Assembly (NCBI RefSeq): GCF_001709345.1
Contig: NZ_MDTQ01000001.1
Location: forward strand, 1,463,108-1,527,107
DNA length: 64,000 bases
DNA from: Terasakiispira papahanaumokuakeensis
GTDB taxonomy: Bacteria > Pseudomonadota > Gammaproteobacteria > Pseudomonadales > Halomonadaceae
Direction: 5' to 3'
Of the stretch, positions 42,250 to 52,617 are shown piece after piece (the first letter of the stretch is position 1; each line of letters starts with the position of its first letter). Both the position numbers and the translations under genes were made by a program. The notes under the pieces are model-generated. The model was given only the letters and a program-made list of their open reading frames with translations. It had not been told where the DNA came from and made no database searches.

Positions 42250-43728
42250 ATGACGTCGGTAGGCTTTAACGGCAGAGATATCAACGGATTGTGGCAGGCT
42301 TTAGCGCAAGGGGCTGAGCGTGCCATGACAGCCTCTTCATGGACGGAGAGTATCCAGACGTTATTAGCTTCTCTAGGGCAGGCTGGCGGTGCCTCTCGGG
42401 TGTGGATCTTCCAATTAATCGAACTCTCACAAGATACGATTTTACAAGATTACATTTTTGAATGGGCCAGTGATGCTGCGGTATCGCAATTAGTTCGCCC
42501 TAATTTTCGTTTTTTTGAAACCGCGCTGGATGATCCTGTTTTTCGCCAAATTGTCGAAGCGCGCCAGCTTGGGCAAGGACATACCTTAATCGTTGATGAA
42601 CTCCCTGATGGGGCTCTTAAGCGCAATTTACAAACTCAGCGCATCCTCTCGATGGCGACGGTACCTATTATGCTGCATGGCCGGTGCTGGGGGACCTTGG
42701 GCATTGATGACTGTCAACATGGCGATGATTGGGGCGAGCATGGCCTTGCTGTGTTACGGGTGACCGCTGAGTTGATTGCAGGCTATATTTATCGCTCTAT
42801 GCTGGATAGCCGATCCCGCCAGTTAGAACTGTTCCAACGAGTAGCCGATTGTGCTGTGTGGGAGCTTAGCTTGCAGACAGGCGAATTTTGGTGCTCAAGA
42901 GCAATGCGTTTATTGTTGGGTTATCCGGCCAGTTATCCTCATGTTCCTTGGCGTCGTTTGTTAAAAAGTTTGCCCGATGATGATCGACGTGAGCTATTGC
43001 GAAAGCTCCGTGAGCCTCGTTCAAGAGAATCGGCTCAATGGCGTATGGATGTGCGCGTTCGAAGCATTAAAGGGACCTCAAAGTGGTATGAGCTGGTGGG
43101 TGAATTCGAGTTTTCGGAAGAGGGAAGCGCTACTCATTTAGTGGGGTTAGCGTTGGATATTACTGAGCGTAAGGTTCATGAGCAGGAGACACAGGAAGCG
43201 GCATTCCACGACCCTTTGACGCAAGTATTAAATCGCCGTGGCTTTGAGCAACGAGCGGTGGAATCTTTGGCCCAGCAGTCGAAACAAGCATTGCTTGTGT
43301 TGGATCTTGATTACTTCAAACGAGTGAATGATGCCCATGGCCATCCGGTTGGCGATCAAGTGCTTGTCCTGGTGACGCAACGGCTGCGTCAACAGCTGCG
43401 AGGGCAGGATATCCTGGCTCGAATGGGGGGCGAAGAGTTCGTTATTCTATTAGGCTTAGGGGCGCCCAAAGAGGTTTTAGCAGTTGCAGAGCGCCTTCGC
43501 CTTTCTATCGCGGATTGGCCTTTTACGATTGAGTCGGAGACGAGCACGTCTTTAGCATTATCGCTCACGGTGAGTGTGGGGGTGGCCATGCTGGATACAA
43601 CTTTAGCCCCGAGTCTTGCTCTGTCTCGGGGCATTGCTCGGGCTGATAAAGCCCTCTATCAGTCTAAGCATACGGGGCGTAATCAAGTCTATGTCAGTCA
43701 ATTGATGCCTGAGAAAGAGTCCTCATAA
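42250..43728 (+). CDS. GAF-PAS-GGDEF diguanylate cyclase
   Basis: The ATG at 42250 is chosen over the GTG at 42247. The 492-aa protein has a GAF domain (about 20-180, with RILSMATVPIMLHGRCWGTLGIDD), a PAS/PAC segment (about 185-310, ending in GLALDITERKVHEQE) and a GGDEF domain with LDYFKRVNDAHGHPVGDQVL, then GGEEF. An RxxD inhibitory motif (RGQD) lies five residues before GGEEF. It would make c-di-GMP in response to cytosolic signals. Confidence 0.9.
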   Translation: MTSVGFNGRDINGLWQALAQGAERAMTASSWTESIQTLLASLGQAGGASRVWIFQLIELSQDTILQDYIFEWASDAAVSQLVRPNFRFFETALDDPVFRQIVEARQLGQGHTLIVDELPDGALKRNLQTQRILSMATVPIMLHGRCWGTLGIDDCQHGDDWGEHGLAVLRVTAELIAGYIYRSMLDSRSRQLELFQRVADCAVWELSLQTGEFWCSRAMRLLLGYPASYPHVPWRRLLKSLPDDDRRELLRKLREPRSRESAQWRMDVRVRSIKGTSKWYELVGEFEFSEEGSATHLVGLALDITERKVHEQETQEAAFHDPLTQVLNRRGFEQRAVESLAQQSKQALLVLDLDYFKRVNDAHGHPVGDQVLVLVTQRLRQQLRGQDILARMGGEEFVILLGLGAPKEVLAVAERLRLSIADWPFTIESETSTSLALSLTVSVGVAMLDTTLAPSLALSRGIARADKALYQSKHTGRNQVYVSQLMPEKESS

Positions 43729-43846
43729 GTTGTTTTGAGTCGATCATTGAGCGTCAACAACTGGGGGCCATTGTGAATATTCTGGTACAATCCCCCTTCG
43801 ATTTGCTTTAATCCTTTTTTTGTTCACAGAAAAACGGCAGACACCC

Positions 43847-44575
43847 ATGGGCAGAGCCTACCAAAACCGCAAGGAATCCATGGCCAAAACGGCCGCCGCA
43901 AAAACCAAAGTATATTCAAAGTACGGGCGTGAAATTTACGTCTCGGCTAAGAATGGTGGACCGGACCCAACGGCTAATTTGTCGCTGCGCAGCTTGATTG
44001 AGCGTGCTAAGAAAGATCAGGTGCCCGGTCACGTGATTGAGAAAGCCATTGATAAGGCTAAAGGGGGGTCTGGTGAGGACTTTCAGCCTGCTTTATACGA
44101 GGGGATTGCGCCGGGCGGGGCAATGGTCTTGATCAGTGCTTTGACGGATAACCCTAATCGTACTTTTGGTGAGATTCGAGGTGTTTTCTCGAAGTGCAAG
44201 GCGAAGTTGGGCAGTCAGGGCTCTGTCTCTCACATGTTCGATCATCGAGCGATGTTTGTCTTCGCTGGTGAGGATGAAGAGGCTGCATTGGAAGCCTTGA
44301 TGGAAGCGGATGTTGATGTTTCGGATATTGATTGTGAAGACGGTATGATTACCGTTTTAGTGCCGCCGACCGAGTTTGCTAAGACGCGTAATGCGCTCTT
44401 TGCAATGGATGAGCAGCTTAATTTAGAAGTTGAAGAAATTACTTACCTGCCGCAGATGCCTCACCCGATTGAGGGTGAAGATATTGCGCAGTTTGAGCGC
44501 TTTGTCGGTTTGATGAATGACTTGGAAGATATCCAAGAAATCTATCACAATGCTGAATACAGCAGTGATGAATAG
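43847..44575 (+). CDS. YebC/PmpR-family protein (YeeN subgroup)
   Basis: The ATG at 43847 is chosen over the longer TTG at 43820 because it gives the standard [23 protein letters not shown] start. The 242-aa protein has [22 protein letters not shown] near 55-76 and [19 protein letters not shown]-like segments of the family. The [19 protein letters not shown] pattern and missing ruvC neighbour point to the YeeN branch. The family includes transcription regulators and translation factors for proline-rich stalls. Confidence 0.88.
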   Translation: MGRAYQNRKESMAKTAAAKTKVYSKYGREIYVSAKNGGPDPTANLSLRSLIERAKKDQVPGHVIEKAIDKAKGGSGEDFQPALYEGIAPGGAMVLISALTDNPNRTFGEIRGVFSKCKAKLGSQGSVSHMFDHRAMFVFAGEDEEAALEALMEADVDVSDIDCEDGMITVLVPPTEFAKTRNALFAMDEQLNLEVEEITYLPQMPHPIEGEDIAQFERFVGLMNDLEDIQEIYHNAEYSSDE

Positions 44576-44638
44576 CCATGATGAATAAACCCCGCATGAT
44601 ATGATCGGATGCATGATGGCTTCCGCTGCGGTGGTTGC

Positions 44639-44660
44639 ACGAGCCCCTTTTGGGGCTCGT
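44639..44660. terminator. Bidirectional rho-independent terminator-like hairpin
   Basis: ACGAGCCCC (44639-44647) pairs with GGGGCTCGT (44652-44660) over a TTTT loop, a perfect 9-bp GC-rich stem between the convergent YebC and Ogt genes. TGTCGTTT follows on the + strand. Confidence 0.8.
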
Positions 44661-44696
44661 TGTCGTTTAACGCTATCTGATGTGGTCTGTTAAGCG

Positions 44697-45200
44697 TTAA
44701 TGGCTGGCTTCTAGCTTCAGTAATGATGCCTTTCGCGCTAAACCGCCCGCATAACCCGTCAGTTGGCCATTCTTGCCGACCACGCGATGACAAGGAATCA
44801 ATATCGATAACGGGTTACGGCCAATGGCGGCAGCGATCGCGCGTGTTGCGGTTGGACGCCCCATTGCCAAGGCAAGCTTTCCATACTCGGTGGTGCTGCC
44901 ATAAGGGAGTGTTTGCAGTTGATGCCACACCGTTTTTTGAAAGGGTGTGCCGCGGGGCGCAAGCGGTAACTCAAATGACTGTCTCTGTCCTTGAAAATAA
45001 TCTGTGAGCTGCTCAGCTGCTTGCATCAGCAGCGCTGTCTGAGCCTTTCGCCAACCTTGAGTGTCTGGAAAATAACGCTGCTGATCAAACCAACTGCCGA
45101 TCAGTTGATCGTTTTCTGCCGCAATCCATAAAGGCCCCAGCGAGGTGGTGAGGATCATATATTCGATGGTCACCGCAGGATCGGCATTGTATGAGTTCAT
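44697..45200 (-). CDS. ogt: Methylated-DNA-[protein]-cysteine S-methyltransferase
   Basis: The start at 45200 has GGAG six bases upstream and overlaps the stop of the upstream gene by 4 bp (ATGA). The 167-aa protein has the catalytic IPCHRVVG motif, followed by GQLTGYAGGLARKASLLKLE. It removes O6-methylguanine and O4-methylthymine damage in one step, using the PCHR cysteine. It supplies the methyltransferase activity absent from the neighbouring Ada-like protein. Confidence 0.92.
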   Translation of the reverse strand: MNSYNADPAVTIEYMILTTSLGPLWIAAENDQLIGSWFDQQRYFPDTQGWRKAQTALLMQAAEQLTDYFQGQRQSFELPLAPRGTPFQKTVWHQLQTLPYGSTTEYGKLALAMGRPTATRAIAAAIGRNPLSILIPCHRVVGKNGQLTGYAGGLARKASLLKLEASH

Positions 45201-46702
45201 CGTTGACTCCAAAGGTGCTGGGTTGCATAAGCCTGCCAGGGAGCATATTGATTCATGAATGCTTTGAGCTTCGCGCCTGATAACCCTGTTGCTTTCTTTA
45301 AACCGTGATCATTATCGGGCCAGACATCCGGTCGATGAAGTGCTCTCATGGCAATATATTGCGCTGTCCAGGGCCCGATGCCAGGCAAGCTATTGAGCCA
45401 AGACGTGGTGGTGTCATAGTCACTGCCAGGGTGGAGCGTTAATCCTTCTTTGCTCGCTTGGGCGAGTGCGATGATGGCATGAGCGCGTGAGGGCATGACA
45501 CCTAACTGGATCAGTGTTTGAGCGCCACATTCATCCAGCTGGTCAGCATTAGGAAAGTAGTAGGTGAGGGCTTGGTCAGAAGTCGTTTTCTGATGATCAA
45601 AGGTTATGCTCTGATCTTCATGAAACGTGCAGTGCGTACCCAGTGATGCGATTCGGCCAGCCAGTGTCCGTGCGGCTGCGACCGAGACCTGTTGACCCAG
45701 TATGGCACGTACCGCCAGCTCAAAGCCGGAAAAAGCACCGGGAGCGCGAAGGCCGGGGTTGTGATTTGCCAATAAGCCCAGTGTGGTGTTGATTTCGGCG
45801 GGGTTGGCATCTAAATCCAGCAGATGGGACAGTGCTTCGAGGATCTGGGGCGTGACTGGCGCAAGGCTCGCACTCAAGGTGATTTGGACCTTAGAGTGAG
45901 GCTCTGGCAGCCAATCGACAGCTAAGCAGCCTTGGTGATATTGGTTGTGATGAAATAGGCTGACGCTGCGGCAATATTGATGTTGATGGACGATTTCAAC
46001 GCCTGGAATCGCTCTTGCTCCCAGAAATGAGAGTAGTGCGGTGTGATCGTAAGGGGGGCGGTAAGTTTGTTCAAAGTGGAGATTTTGGCTGACTTGATGC
46101 GCTGCAGAGCTTCTGAGTTGTCGAGGAGTTAGTTGATAGTGCTGTTTGAAAAGAGCATTCATGCGTCTTAGGCTGCCAAAACCGGCAATCATGGCGATCT
46201 CAGTAATAGAGAGCGAACGCTCAGCCAGTAGCCGCTTAGCATTGAGTAATCGCTGCGTCTGTGTGTAGGCGTGTGGGGAGACGCCAAAATGTTGCCGAAA
46301 GGTGCGCCTTAAATGGCGGCTCGTTACCCCTAGCGCTTTGGCTAAATCTTCTTGGCAGTAGGCGGGGCCGCTGCGGTGTGAGCCCGTACTGGAAACCGGC
46401 TGTTCGCTTGTGATGAGCCCGGTACGAATATAATACTCAGCCCTGTACGCCAAGGTCCCTTTTTGCGGACGTTGGGGGTGGCCTGGGGCCAATTCTGGGC
46501 GGCACTTTAGACAAGGCCTAAAGCCTGCGGCTTCTGCTGTTGCCGGGTGAGCAAAAAAACGACAGTGTTCGGCCTTAGGCTTACGTGCCGGACAAACGGG
46601 GCGGCAGTAAATCCCCGTGGTGATGACGCCAGTATAGAAGCAGCCATCGAAACGGGCATCTCGACTGATTAGCGCTTGATAGCAGTTTGTGGGATCGAGC
46701 AT
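45197..46702 (-). CDS. Ada N-terminal/AraC HTH/AlkA fused alkylation-repair protein
   Basis: The start at 46702 (MLDPTNCY) has GAGAAG upstream. The 501-aa fusion has an Ada zinc/phosphotriester domain with Cys in FDGCFYTG, YCRPVCP and RPCLKCRPE (about 15-75). An AraC-type HTH (about 125-205) and an AlkA glycosylase with HhH LNSLPGIGPWTAQYIAMRAL and catalytic Asp near PDNDHGLKK (about 437-470) follow. No C-terminal Ada methyltransferase domain is present. It likely senses methyl phosphotriesters, activates repair genes and excises alkylated bases. It is coupled to ogt. Confidence 0.9.
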   Translation of the reverse strand: MLDPTNCYQALISRDARFDGCFYTGVITTGIYCRPVCPARKPKAEHCRFFAHPATAEAAGFRPCLKCRPELAPGHPQRPQKGTLAYRAEYYIRTGLITSEQPVSSTGSHRSGPAYCQEDLAKALGVTSRHLRRTFRQHFGVSPHAYTQTQRLLNAKRLLAERSLSITEIAMIAGFGSLRRMNALFKQHYQLTPRQLRSSAAHQVSQNLHFEQTYRPPYDHTALLSFLGARAIPGVEIVHQHQYCRSVSLFHHNQYHQGCLAVDWLPEPHSKVQITLSASLAPVTPQILEALSHLLDLDANPAEINTTLGLLANHNPGLRAPGAFSGFELAVRAILGQQVSVAAARTLAGRIASLGTHCTFHEDQSITFDHQKTTSDQALTYYFPNADQLDECGAQTLIQLGVMPSRAHAIIALAQASKEGLTLHPGSDYDTTTSWLNSLPGIGPWTAQYIAMRALHRPDVWPDNDHGLKKATGLSGAKLKAFMNQYAPWQAYATQHLWSQR

Positions 46703-46900
46703 TATGACTTCTCGCATCATCATTGAGAGCGTCATGATAGCGAGCCGAGGGTGAGTCGGCTCGCCATTTTCGGACATTCTGTTTGAGATGGATCCGTTAA
46801 GGTTAAGTGCTCATGGGATAATACTGAGTGATTGTTATTCTTGACTGTTGTTGCTTGGTTGCTTGGTTGTTATTGCTTGATTGCGACTTAATGATTGTCG

Positions 46901-48616
46901 CTAGACCTCTGATCCAGACGCTAAGTGCAGTTCTTCAACACTGATATCTCGCATTTTGAATTTTTGTACTTTACCCGTGATCGTCATGGGAAAGCTGTCA
47001 GTGAAACGGAAGTAGGCCGGTACCTTGTAATAAGCGACACCTGCCTCACAGTATTGACGTAGTGCTTCCTCATCTAAGGTGCTACCGGGACGACACTGCA
47101 CCCAAGCCATGACAACCTCGCCATAGTGACGATCAGGCACACCTATGACCTGAGCATCTATGATCTCTGGATGCGCATGTAAAAATTCTTCGACTTCTCG
47201 CGGATAAATATTCTCGCCGCCGCGAATAATCATGTCTTTCTTGCGACCGGTGATCGTGACATAGCCTTCTTCATCCATTTCTGCCAGATCGCCCGTATGC
47301 ATCCAGCCACTGGTGATGGCTTCATCCGTCGCTTCCGCGTTATTCCAGTAACCCAGCATGACACTATACCCGCGAGTACAAAGCTCACCTTTCTTCCCAC
47401 GAGGTAAAATCTGACCGCTCTCGGTGTCGATGATTTTAGCTTCTAAGTGAGGATGGATGACGCCTACGGTTGAAACTCGTTTTTCTAACGGCGTATCGCT
47501 CAGTGTTTGGAAACTGACTGGACTGGTTTCTGTCATGCCGTAGCAGATTGTGATGTCACGCATGTGCATCCTTTCCATTACCTGACGCATGACCTCGATG
47601 GGGCAGGTTGTGCCCGCCATGATGCCTGTCCTAAGGCTGCTCAAGTCGTACTGATCGAAGCGGGGTTCTTCTAACTCGGCAATAAACATGGTCGGGACCC
47701 CAAACAGCGCGACGGCTTTTTCAGCTTCGACGGCTTTTAAGGTGGCCTGGGCATCAAAGCTTTCACTGGGATACACCATGGTGGCTGCGTGGGTGATACA
47801 GCCCAGGTTACCCATGACCATGCCAAAGCAATGATAGAGCGGCACTGGAAGTGCTACGGCCTCGCCAGGTTTTAGGGCGAGTTGTTCAGCAACGAAATAG
47901 CCATTATTCAGGATATTGTGATGCGATAGGGTTGCCCCCTTTGGCATACCCGTTGTCCCTGAGGTGTATTGGATGTTAATGGGGTCGTCGAATTGGAGGC
48001 TCTGTTGGCGCTGTAAAAGCGCCTCATAAGGGATGTGGGTATGATATTGTATCAGTTGTTGCCAACTGAGCATGGCTGATGTCGCCGCTTCTTCATTCAA
48101 ACAGATCACGCTATGAAGTTGAGGGAACTCTTGGCTGTGAAAATGGGCGGGATCTTGGGTTTTGAGTTCTGGGATCAGATCACTAATGATCGCTATGTAA
48201 TCAAGTTCTTTGACTGCAAGCTGATCATTGATAATTAATGCGGTCAGCCCCGAGTGTTGGATCACGTAAGCCAATTCATGGCGTCGGTAGAATGGATTGA
48301 TATTGACGAGGATGGCACCGATTTTGGCCGTGGCAAATTGAGTAATGCACCATTGCGCGTTGTTGGGAGACCAGATTCCAACGCGATCTCCACGTTGAAT
48401 CCCCAGGTACATTAGGCTTCGGGCGCATTTTTCGACAATTTCGTGAAAAGTGCGGTAGTCATAGCGTATTGATTGATGGCAGGCAATTAAAGCGGGAAGT
48501 TCCGGATACTGGGCGACGGTGTCATCTAGCTGCTCACCGATGGTCTTACCTAACAAAGGGAAGTCGCAGGTCCCGCTGACATAACTGACCTGCGGCTTGT
48601 GGTTTTGATCCTTCAT
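46901..48616 (-). CDS. AMP-binding acyl-CoA ligase (FadD-like)
   Basis: The start at 48616 has GAGGT six bases upstream. The 571-aa protein carries the AMP-binding [12 protein letters not shown] motif near 208, [10 protein letters not shown], and the C-terminal [21 protein letters not shown] near 455. It would activate a short- or medium-chain or branched fatty acid to acyl-CoA. It is next to a LiuR-like MerR gene, suggesting control with branched-chain acyl-CoA metabolism. Confidence 0.88.
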   Translation of the reverse strand: MKDQNHKPQVSYVSGTCDFPLLGKTIGEQLDDTVAQYPELPALIACHQSIRYDYRTFHEIVEKCARSLMYLGIQRGDRVGIWSPNNAQWCITQFATAKIGAILVNINPFYRRHELAYVIQHSGLTALIINDQLAVKELDYIAIISDLIPELKTQDPAHFHSQEFPQLHSVICLNEEAATSAMLSWQQLIQYHTHIPYEALLQRQQSLQFDDPINIQYTSGTTGMPKGATLSHHNILNNGYFVAEQLALKPGEAVALPVPLYHCFGMVMGNLGCITHAATMVYPSESFDAQATLKAVEAEKAVALFGVPTMFIAELEEPRFDQYDLSSLRTGIMAGTTCPIEVMRQVMERMHMRDITICYGMTETSPVSFQTLSDTPLEKRVSTVGVIHPHLEAKIIDTESGQILPRGKKGELCTRGYSVMLGYWNNAEATDEAITSGWMHTGDLAEMDEEGYVTITGRKKDMIIRGGENIYPREVEEFLHAHPEIIDAQVIGVPDRHYGEVVMAWVQCRPGSTLDEEALRQYCEAGVAYYKVPAYFRFTDSFPMTITGKVQKFKMRDISVEELHLASGSEV

Positions 48617-48749
48617 AACGCCACCTCTGATATTGAGATCACATGAATGACGATGAGCCATTCACGGGTGGGCTATGACGACGGTGTGCTTCTAGTCAGG
48701 CATCATGCCGACGCTTTTAGAAGAAGGGAACCGTTCCATCCGTGGGGGC

Positions 48750-49157
48750 TCAATCGTACTCCAGCTCTGCCAGTGCTTCCCGGCAGCGCGTTTCTGCAGC
48801 ATCGAGTTCACTTTGCAAACGGCGAATGTCGCTCATTTGCTGTTCTAGGTCGTGCCGCTTACGCTCTAGAATTTTTAGCATGCGTTGAAGCTGCTGACTA
48901 TCTCCGCGTCTTGTCGTGTCATAAAGCTCAAAAAGCTCACGGGTCTCAGCCAAGCTAAAACCGAGTCTTTTGCCTCTTAACGTCAGCATTAGGCGAACAC
49001 GATCTTTTTCATTATAGATTCGAGTTTGTCCTTGCCGGGTCGGCGACAAAAGCCCTTGTTGTTCATAAAAACGGATGGTTCGAGTGGTAATGTCGAACTC
49101 TTTTGCCAGTTCACTAATGGAATAAGTGCGGTGATGAGGCATGTTTTTGGTCTTCAT
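48750..49157 (-). CDS. liuR: MerR-family regulator, LiuR-like
   Basis: The 135-aa protein has a MerR HTH with YSISELAKEFDITTRTIRFYEQQGLL at 12-37 and TRIYNEKDRVRLMLTLRGKRLGFSLAETRELFELYD following, then a coiled-coil dimer region. It lacks metal-binding cysteines, as LiuR-type regulators do. A 16-bp LiuR-type palindrome lies 32 bp upstream, and a similar site precedes mmsA at 58 kb. It probably represses or activates branched-chain amino-acid degradation. An internal ATG at 49142 is an alternative start. Confidence 0.78.
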   Translation of the reverse strand: MKTKNMPHHRTYSISELAKEFDITTRTIRFYEQQGLLSPTRQGQTRIYNEKDRVRLMLTLRGKRLGFSLAETRELFELYDTTRRGDSQQLQRMLKILERKRHDLEQQMSDIRRLQSELDAAETRCREALAELEYD

Positions 49158-49188
49158 GGCCTTCGGTATGCATTTAACCTAGTTGTAT

Positions 49189-49204
49189 TTTACGTTGACG
49201 TAAA
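49189..49204. promoter_or_regulatory. LiuR-type operator upstream of the MerR gene
   Basis: TTTACGT-TG-ACGTAAA has perfect 7-bp arms and a 2-base centre. It lies 32 bp from the MerR start, suited to autoregulation. Twelve of 16 positions match the site at 57957-57972. Confidence 0.65.
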
Positions 49205-49592
49205 GGTCCGGTTGAGGGGTTTACGGCAAGTCATGGGATGTATTGATTGGGATGAGCTTGTATAGGGCTTATAGATCCAGAGAATGCATCATTGTAACGC
49301 AATCCGGATTTTCTGTGGGCCTTTGAGGTCTGTGAACAAGAATTAAAGCAAGGATTATGCCAAATATGGTGTTTGAACGTTAGCGTTAAGGCTGATGTTG
49401 GCGTGTTAGTTAAAGGAAACCACTCAAACGTTTTAGATCAGTCTCTTTGAATAAACGCCTGATGAGCGAACTGGATATAAAGCAGAAGGCGGGCGCATCT
49501 GCGCCCGCCTTCTGTGAAGTACTGTTGTGAAGTACTGTTGTGAAGTGCTTGTTATGACATGCCTGTTGTCAGTGGCTCGATGGCCGAAAGCG
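49205..49592. other. Non-coding region between MerR gene and NCS1 permease, with strong hairpin
   Basis: The gap contains no gene. It ends with a perfect 15-bp stem (CAGAAGGCGGGCGCA, 49483-49497, with 49500-49514) over a TC loop, the likely terminator of the ureide permease operon. Two and a half tandem copies of GTGAAGTACTGTT (49514-49552) follow it. Confidence 0.6.
49483..49514. terminator. Strong 15-bp GC-rich hairpin after the NCS1 permease genes
   Basis: The stem is fully complementary with a two-base loop and sits 79 bp beyond the stop of the permease at 49593. Weak T-runs on both sides make it intrinsic-terminator-like rather than typical. Confidence 0.65.
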
Positions 49593-51098
49593 TTAAGGCG
49601 CTGTCTGAGCCAGCAGCCGTTCTGGCGTTTGACGGAACATGAAAAGGGTGTAGAAGACACCGCCAAGCGCTGCGCCAATCAACCAAGCATAGCCATTAAG
49701 TGCAGCCAGTGAAGGCACCCAGATGGCACTTAATGAGAAGCAGGCAGCTAGACCAAAGGCCATTAAGGCACGGCGGTTCCAGCCGTTAACATAGTGGTAA
49801 GCGCTGTCGGGGTCTGCCGAAAATAACGCCTGAATGTTCAGCTTTTGTCGACGAACACGATAAAAGTCAGCCACGATAATGCCGAAGAAGGGGGCAATCA
49901 CTGCGCCAATTGCGTTCACAAATCCAGGAATGCCGATTTTGCTGATTAAAGAGACCCACAAACCGCCAATCACAAAGGCGATGATCGCGGTGATCAGACC
50001 CCCTGTTTTAAAGTTGATTTTGTTGGGCATCAGGTTGGCCAAGTCATAAGCAGGTGGGATGAAGTTGGCGACTAGGTTGATCCCGACGGTTGCGGCAAAG
50101 AAGGTGACGGCAGCGAGCAGAGTGAGGGGTAATGAATCGACATGGGCGACAATATCTGTCGGATTGGTCATGGTTTTGCCGAAAACGGCCAGCGTACCGG
50201 CGGTGATCATTAGCGTGATGAATGAGAAAAAGGCAAGATTCAGTGGAAGCCCAATCAGGTTACCTTTTTTCATTTCGCCTTCACTGCGCACAAAACGGCT
50301 AAAATCCCCGAAGTTGATGACAACGGCCGCGAAGTAGGCAATCATTGTTCCGGTAATAGCAAAGAAAGCCCCGATGCTGTTGGTGGTTGCATCTGTTTCG
50401 CTGGCGCCACTGAAAATATGAGCAATCGCAGGGAAAATATCATCGCCAGCTTGGTACCAAATGACGACCATAAGCAGCACCATCACGATATAAACCAACG
50501 GGCCGGCCCAGTTGAGGAAAGTTTTGATCCATTCAATGCCGCGCCAGAACATCAACAGTTGGAAGCACCAAACGGCGATAAAGGCGACCCAGCCTAATGG
50601 CGTCATCCCTAACCAAGGTGTCCCTGAGTCTCCGAATAATGCGGCCAGAAGCAAGTGAAGGGCTGTTGAAGCGAAGTAGGTTTGTACCCCATACCAAAAG
50701 ATACCCACGATCGCACGTAGCATGGCAGGCAAGTTGGCACCTTTTGTGCCCATACTGGCGCGAATCATGACTGGAAACGGGATGCCGTATTGAACACTGG
50801 GTCGACCGCTTAGATTGACCAGGAACATGACGATAACCCCCGCCAGAATAATGGCGGCCATAACAGCCCAGCCGTTTAGGCCATAGCTGATGAACAACGA
50901 AGCGGCTAGCGAATAGCCAAATAGACTTTGAATATCGTTAGACCAGACATTGAAAATCTCGAACCAGCCCCATTTGCGTTCTTTGTGCGGGATTGGGGCA
51001 AGATCTTCGTTGTAGAGCGAAGGATCGGGGTGATGAATCGTTAGCTCATGCTCTGGATTCATCGTCTGTGTATGTTGTTGTGACGGCTCATGGCTCAT
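49593..51098 (-). CDS. NCS1-family permease (allantoin/hydantoin-type), copy 1
   Basis: The 501-aa protein has a polar N terminus (1-40), about twelve hydrophobic segments and NCS1 features: WSNDIQSLFGYSLA near 52, YGIPFPVMIRASMGTKGANLPAMLRAIVGIFWYGVQTY near 105-142, and FYRVRRQKLNIQALFSADPDSAYHYVNGWN near 420. It would import allantoin or a hydantoin with H+ or Na+. The racemase, allantoinase and lyase nearby support a ureide substrate. Confidence 0.87.
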   Translation of the reverse strand: MSHEPSQQHTQTMNPEHELTIHHPDPSLYNEDLAPIPHKERKWGWFEIFNVWSNDIQSLFGYSLAASLFISYGLNGWAVMAAIILAGVIVMFLVNLSGRPSVQYGIPFPVMIRASMGTKGANLPAMLRAIVGIFWYGVQTYFASTALHLLLAALFGDSGTPWLGMTPLGWVAFIAVWCFQLLMFWRGIEWIKTFLNWAGPLVYIVMVLLMVVIWYQAGDDIFPAIAHIFSGASETDATTNSIGAFFAITGTMIAYFAAVVINFGDFSRFVRSEGEMKKGNLIGLPLNLAFFSFITLMITAGTLAVFGKTMTNPTDIVAHVDSLPLTLLAAVTFFAATVGINLVANFIPPAYDLANLMPNKINFKTGGLITAIIAFVIGGLWVSLISKIGIPGFVNAIGAVIAPFFGIIVADFYRVRRQKLNIQALFSADPDSAYHYVNGWNRRALMAFGLAACFSLSAIWVPSLAALNGYAWLIGAALGGVFYTLFMFRQTPERLLAQTAP

Positions 51099-51142
51099 GG
51101 TCTGGCACCTTGTCGTCTGTTGTTTTTATTGATCGGTTGGGT

Positions 51143-52543
51143 TCAACGTTGGAAGCGCTGGCAACTTGGCCAGTAGCGCATTAGTAAGTAATACACTAGC
51201 CCGGCGGGTATTAAACTGGCATACCAAGAAATGGTCGACATATTGAAGGCGACGATGACCCCTGCGATAGTTGCCACCAGGGCCGCATAGTTAGTGCCTT
51301 GATAAGGGCCATTAGGGTCATAAAGATGTTCAATATTGACTGAGCGGCCTCGAATCAAATAGTAATCAACGGCCATAATGGCGAAGATGGGGCCCAAAAA
51401 TGCGGAATAAATCTGGACGAAAAGCTGTAGACCGGCTGCAGAATCCTCTTGCACTAATAGCCATGGACAGGACGCAAAAGCCAAGAGCCCGACAATGATG
51501 GCCGCAGGGCGGTACTTCAGCTTGAAAATATCCATCAGTACATAGGTGGGGGGCACCACGTTATTCAGCACATTTGTGGTCACCTGAGCAAAAGCGATGA
51601 ACAGTAGGGTCACCACCAGCAGCGGTGTGTTATCAACCGCATTGGCAAAGACCTGGATCGGATCGGCGACACCGGTTGCGCCGGAGACAATCAGTCCAAT
51701 CAAGCCCATAAACAATGTGCAGGGCAGAATTGACATGGCATAGAGTGTGGTTAAAACGGTGGGGCCGGTGCCTTGCTTCAGCTCTCGCGAGTAGTCGCTG
51801 GCATTGAGAATCATGGTGCTATAAATGCCCAAAAACAGCATGGTGGCATTCCAAAAGGGTAAGCCCCAAGTGCCCTCAATATTCACCAGTTGAGACATGA
51901 TGACATCGCCGTACTTGTCCAATACGCTGATGAACATATAGACAAGTGCGAGCAGAATGAAACCGCTGCCGAAATTTTCTAGCCACTTAATGCCCTGAAA
52001 GCCGAGAATCGAAAGGGCGATTTGGGCCAGCTGAAAGACAATAAAATAGAAGACAAGATTATCGAAGCCGAGCAGAGTAACGGAGACTGCATTCAGCGCG
52101 CCGGCACCAATCCAACTTTGAAAACCGTACCAGACAATGGCTGGGACCGCTCGAATGAGCCCAGGAATCCGGGTGCCGCTCATGCCAAATGCGCTACGGG
52201 CTTGAACCATGAAAGGGATACCGTATCGATATCCGGCTGCCCCGTTGATCATCAGGGCTAGACCAATGACGAAACAACCGACCGCAATGGCAATACTTGC
52301 CTGGAGTAAGTTAAGCGTGCCGACGATGCTGGAGCCCATCGCGAAAGTGCCAATCGAAACACAACCACCGAACCAGGCCAGTAGGTAAGACCAAGGCCCC
52401 ATAATCCGGGTTTGTTGTGGTGCAAGGGATTCTTCACCCAGGCTTTTACTCCCTGAGTGAGCGGCTTCAGGCGCTGCTGGAGCATACGCGCTGGTTGAGC
52501 TCGGCGCCTCTCCAGTCGCTGATGTCACTGTTTTTGATGTCAT
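51143..52543 (-). CDS. NCS1-family permease, copy 2
   Basis: The 466-aa protein has an Ala/Ser-rich N terminus (1-45), MGPWSYLLAWFGGCVSIGTFAMGSS near 48, YGIPFMVQARSAFGMSGTRIPGLIRAVPAIVWYGFQSWIGAGALN near 107-150, and YYLIRGRSVNIEHLYDPNGPYQGTNY near 397. It is clearly NCS1 but not closely related to copy 1. Two different transporters in one ureide cluster may take up different substrates (purine base and allantoin). Together with copy 1 and the racemase it forms a minus-strand operon. Confidence 0.85.
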   Translation of the reverse strand: MTSKTVTSATGEAPSSTSAYAPAAPEAAHSGSKSLGEESLAPQQTRIMGPWSYLLAWFGGCVSIGTFAMGSSIVGTLNLLQASIAIAVGCFVIGLALMINGAAGYRYGIPFMVQARSAFGMSGTRIPGLIRAVPAIVWYGFQSWIGAGALNAVSVTLLGFDNLVFYFIVFQLAQIALSILGFQGIKWLENFGSGFILLALVYMFISVLDKYGDVIMSQLVNIEGTWGLPFWNATMLFLGIYSTMILNASDYSRELKQGTGPTVLTTLYAMSILPCTLFMGLIGLIVSGATGVADPIQVFANAVDNTPLLVVTLLFIAFAQVTTNVLNNVVPPTYVLMDIFKLKYRPAAIIVGLLAFASCPWLLVQEDSAAGLQLFVQIYSAFLGPIFAIMAVDYYLIRGRSVNIEHLYDPNGPYQGTNYAALVATIAGVIVAFNMSTISWYASLIPAGLVYYLLMRYWPSCQRFQR

Positions 52544-52617
52544 GCTACCTAGCCTCTACTTATGATTGTTTTTGGTTGCCGATTGAGGGTCGTAGTACGG
52601 TACTCAGTGTTAGGCGC

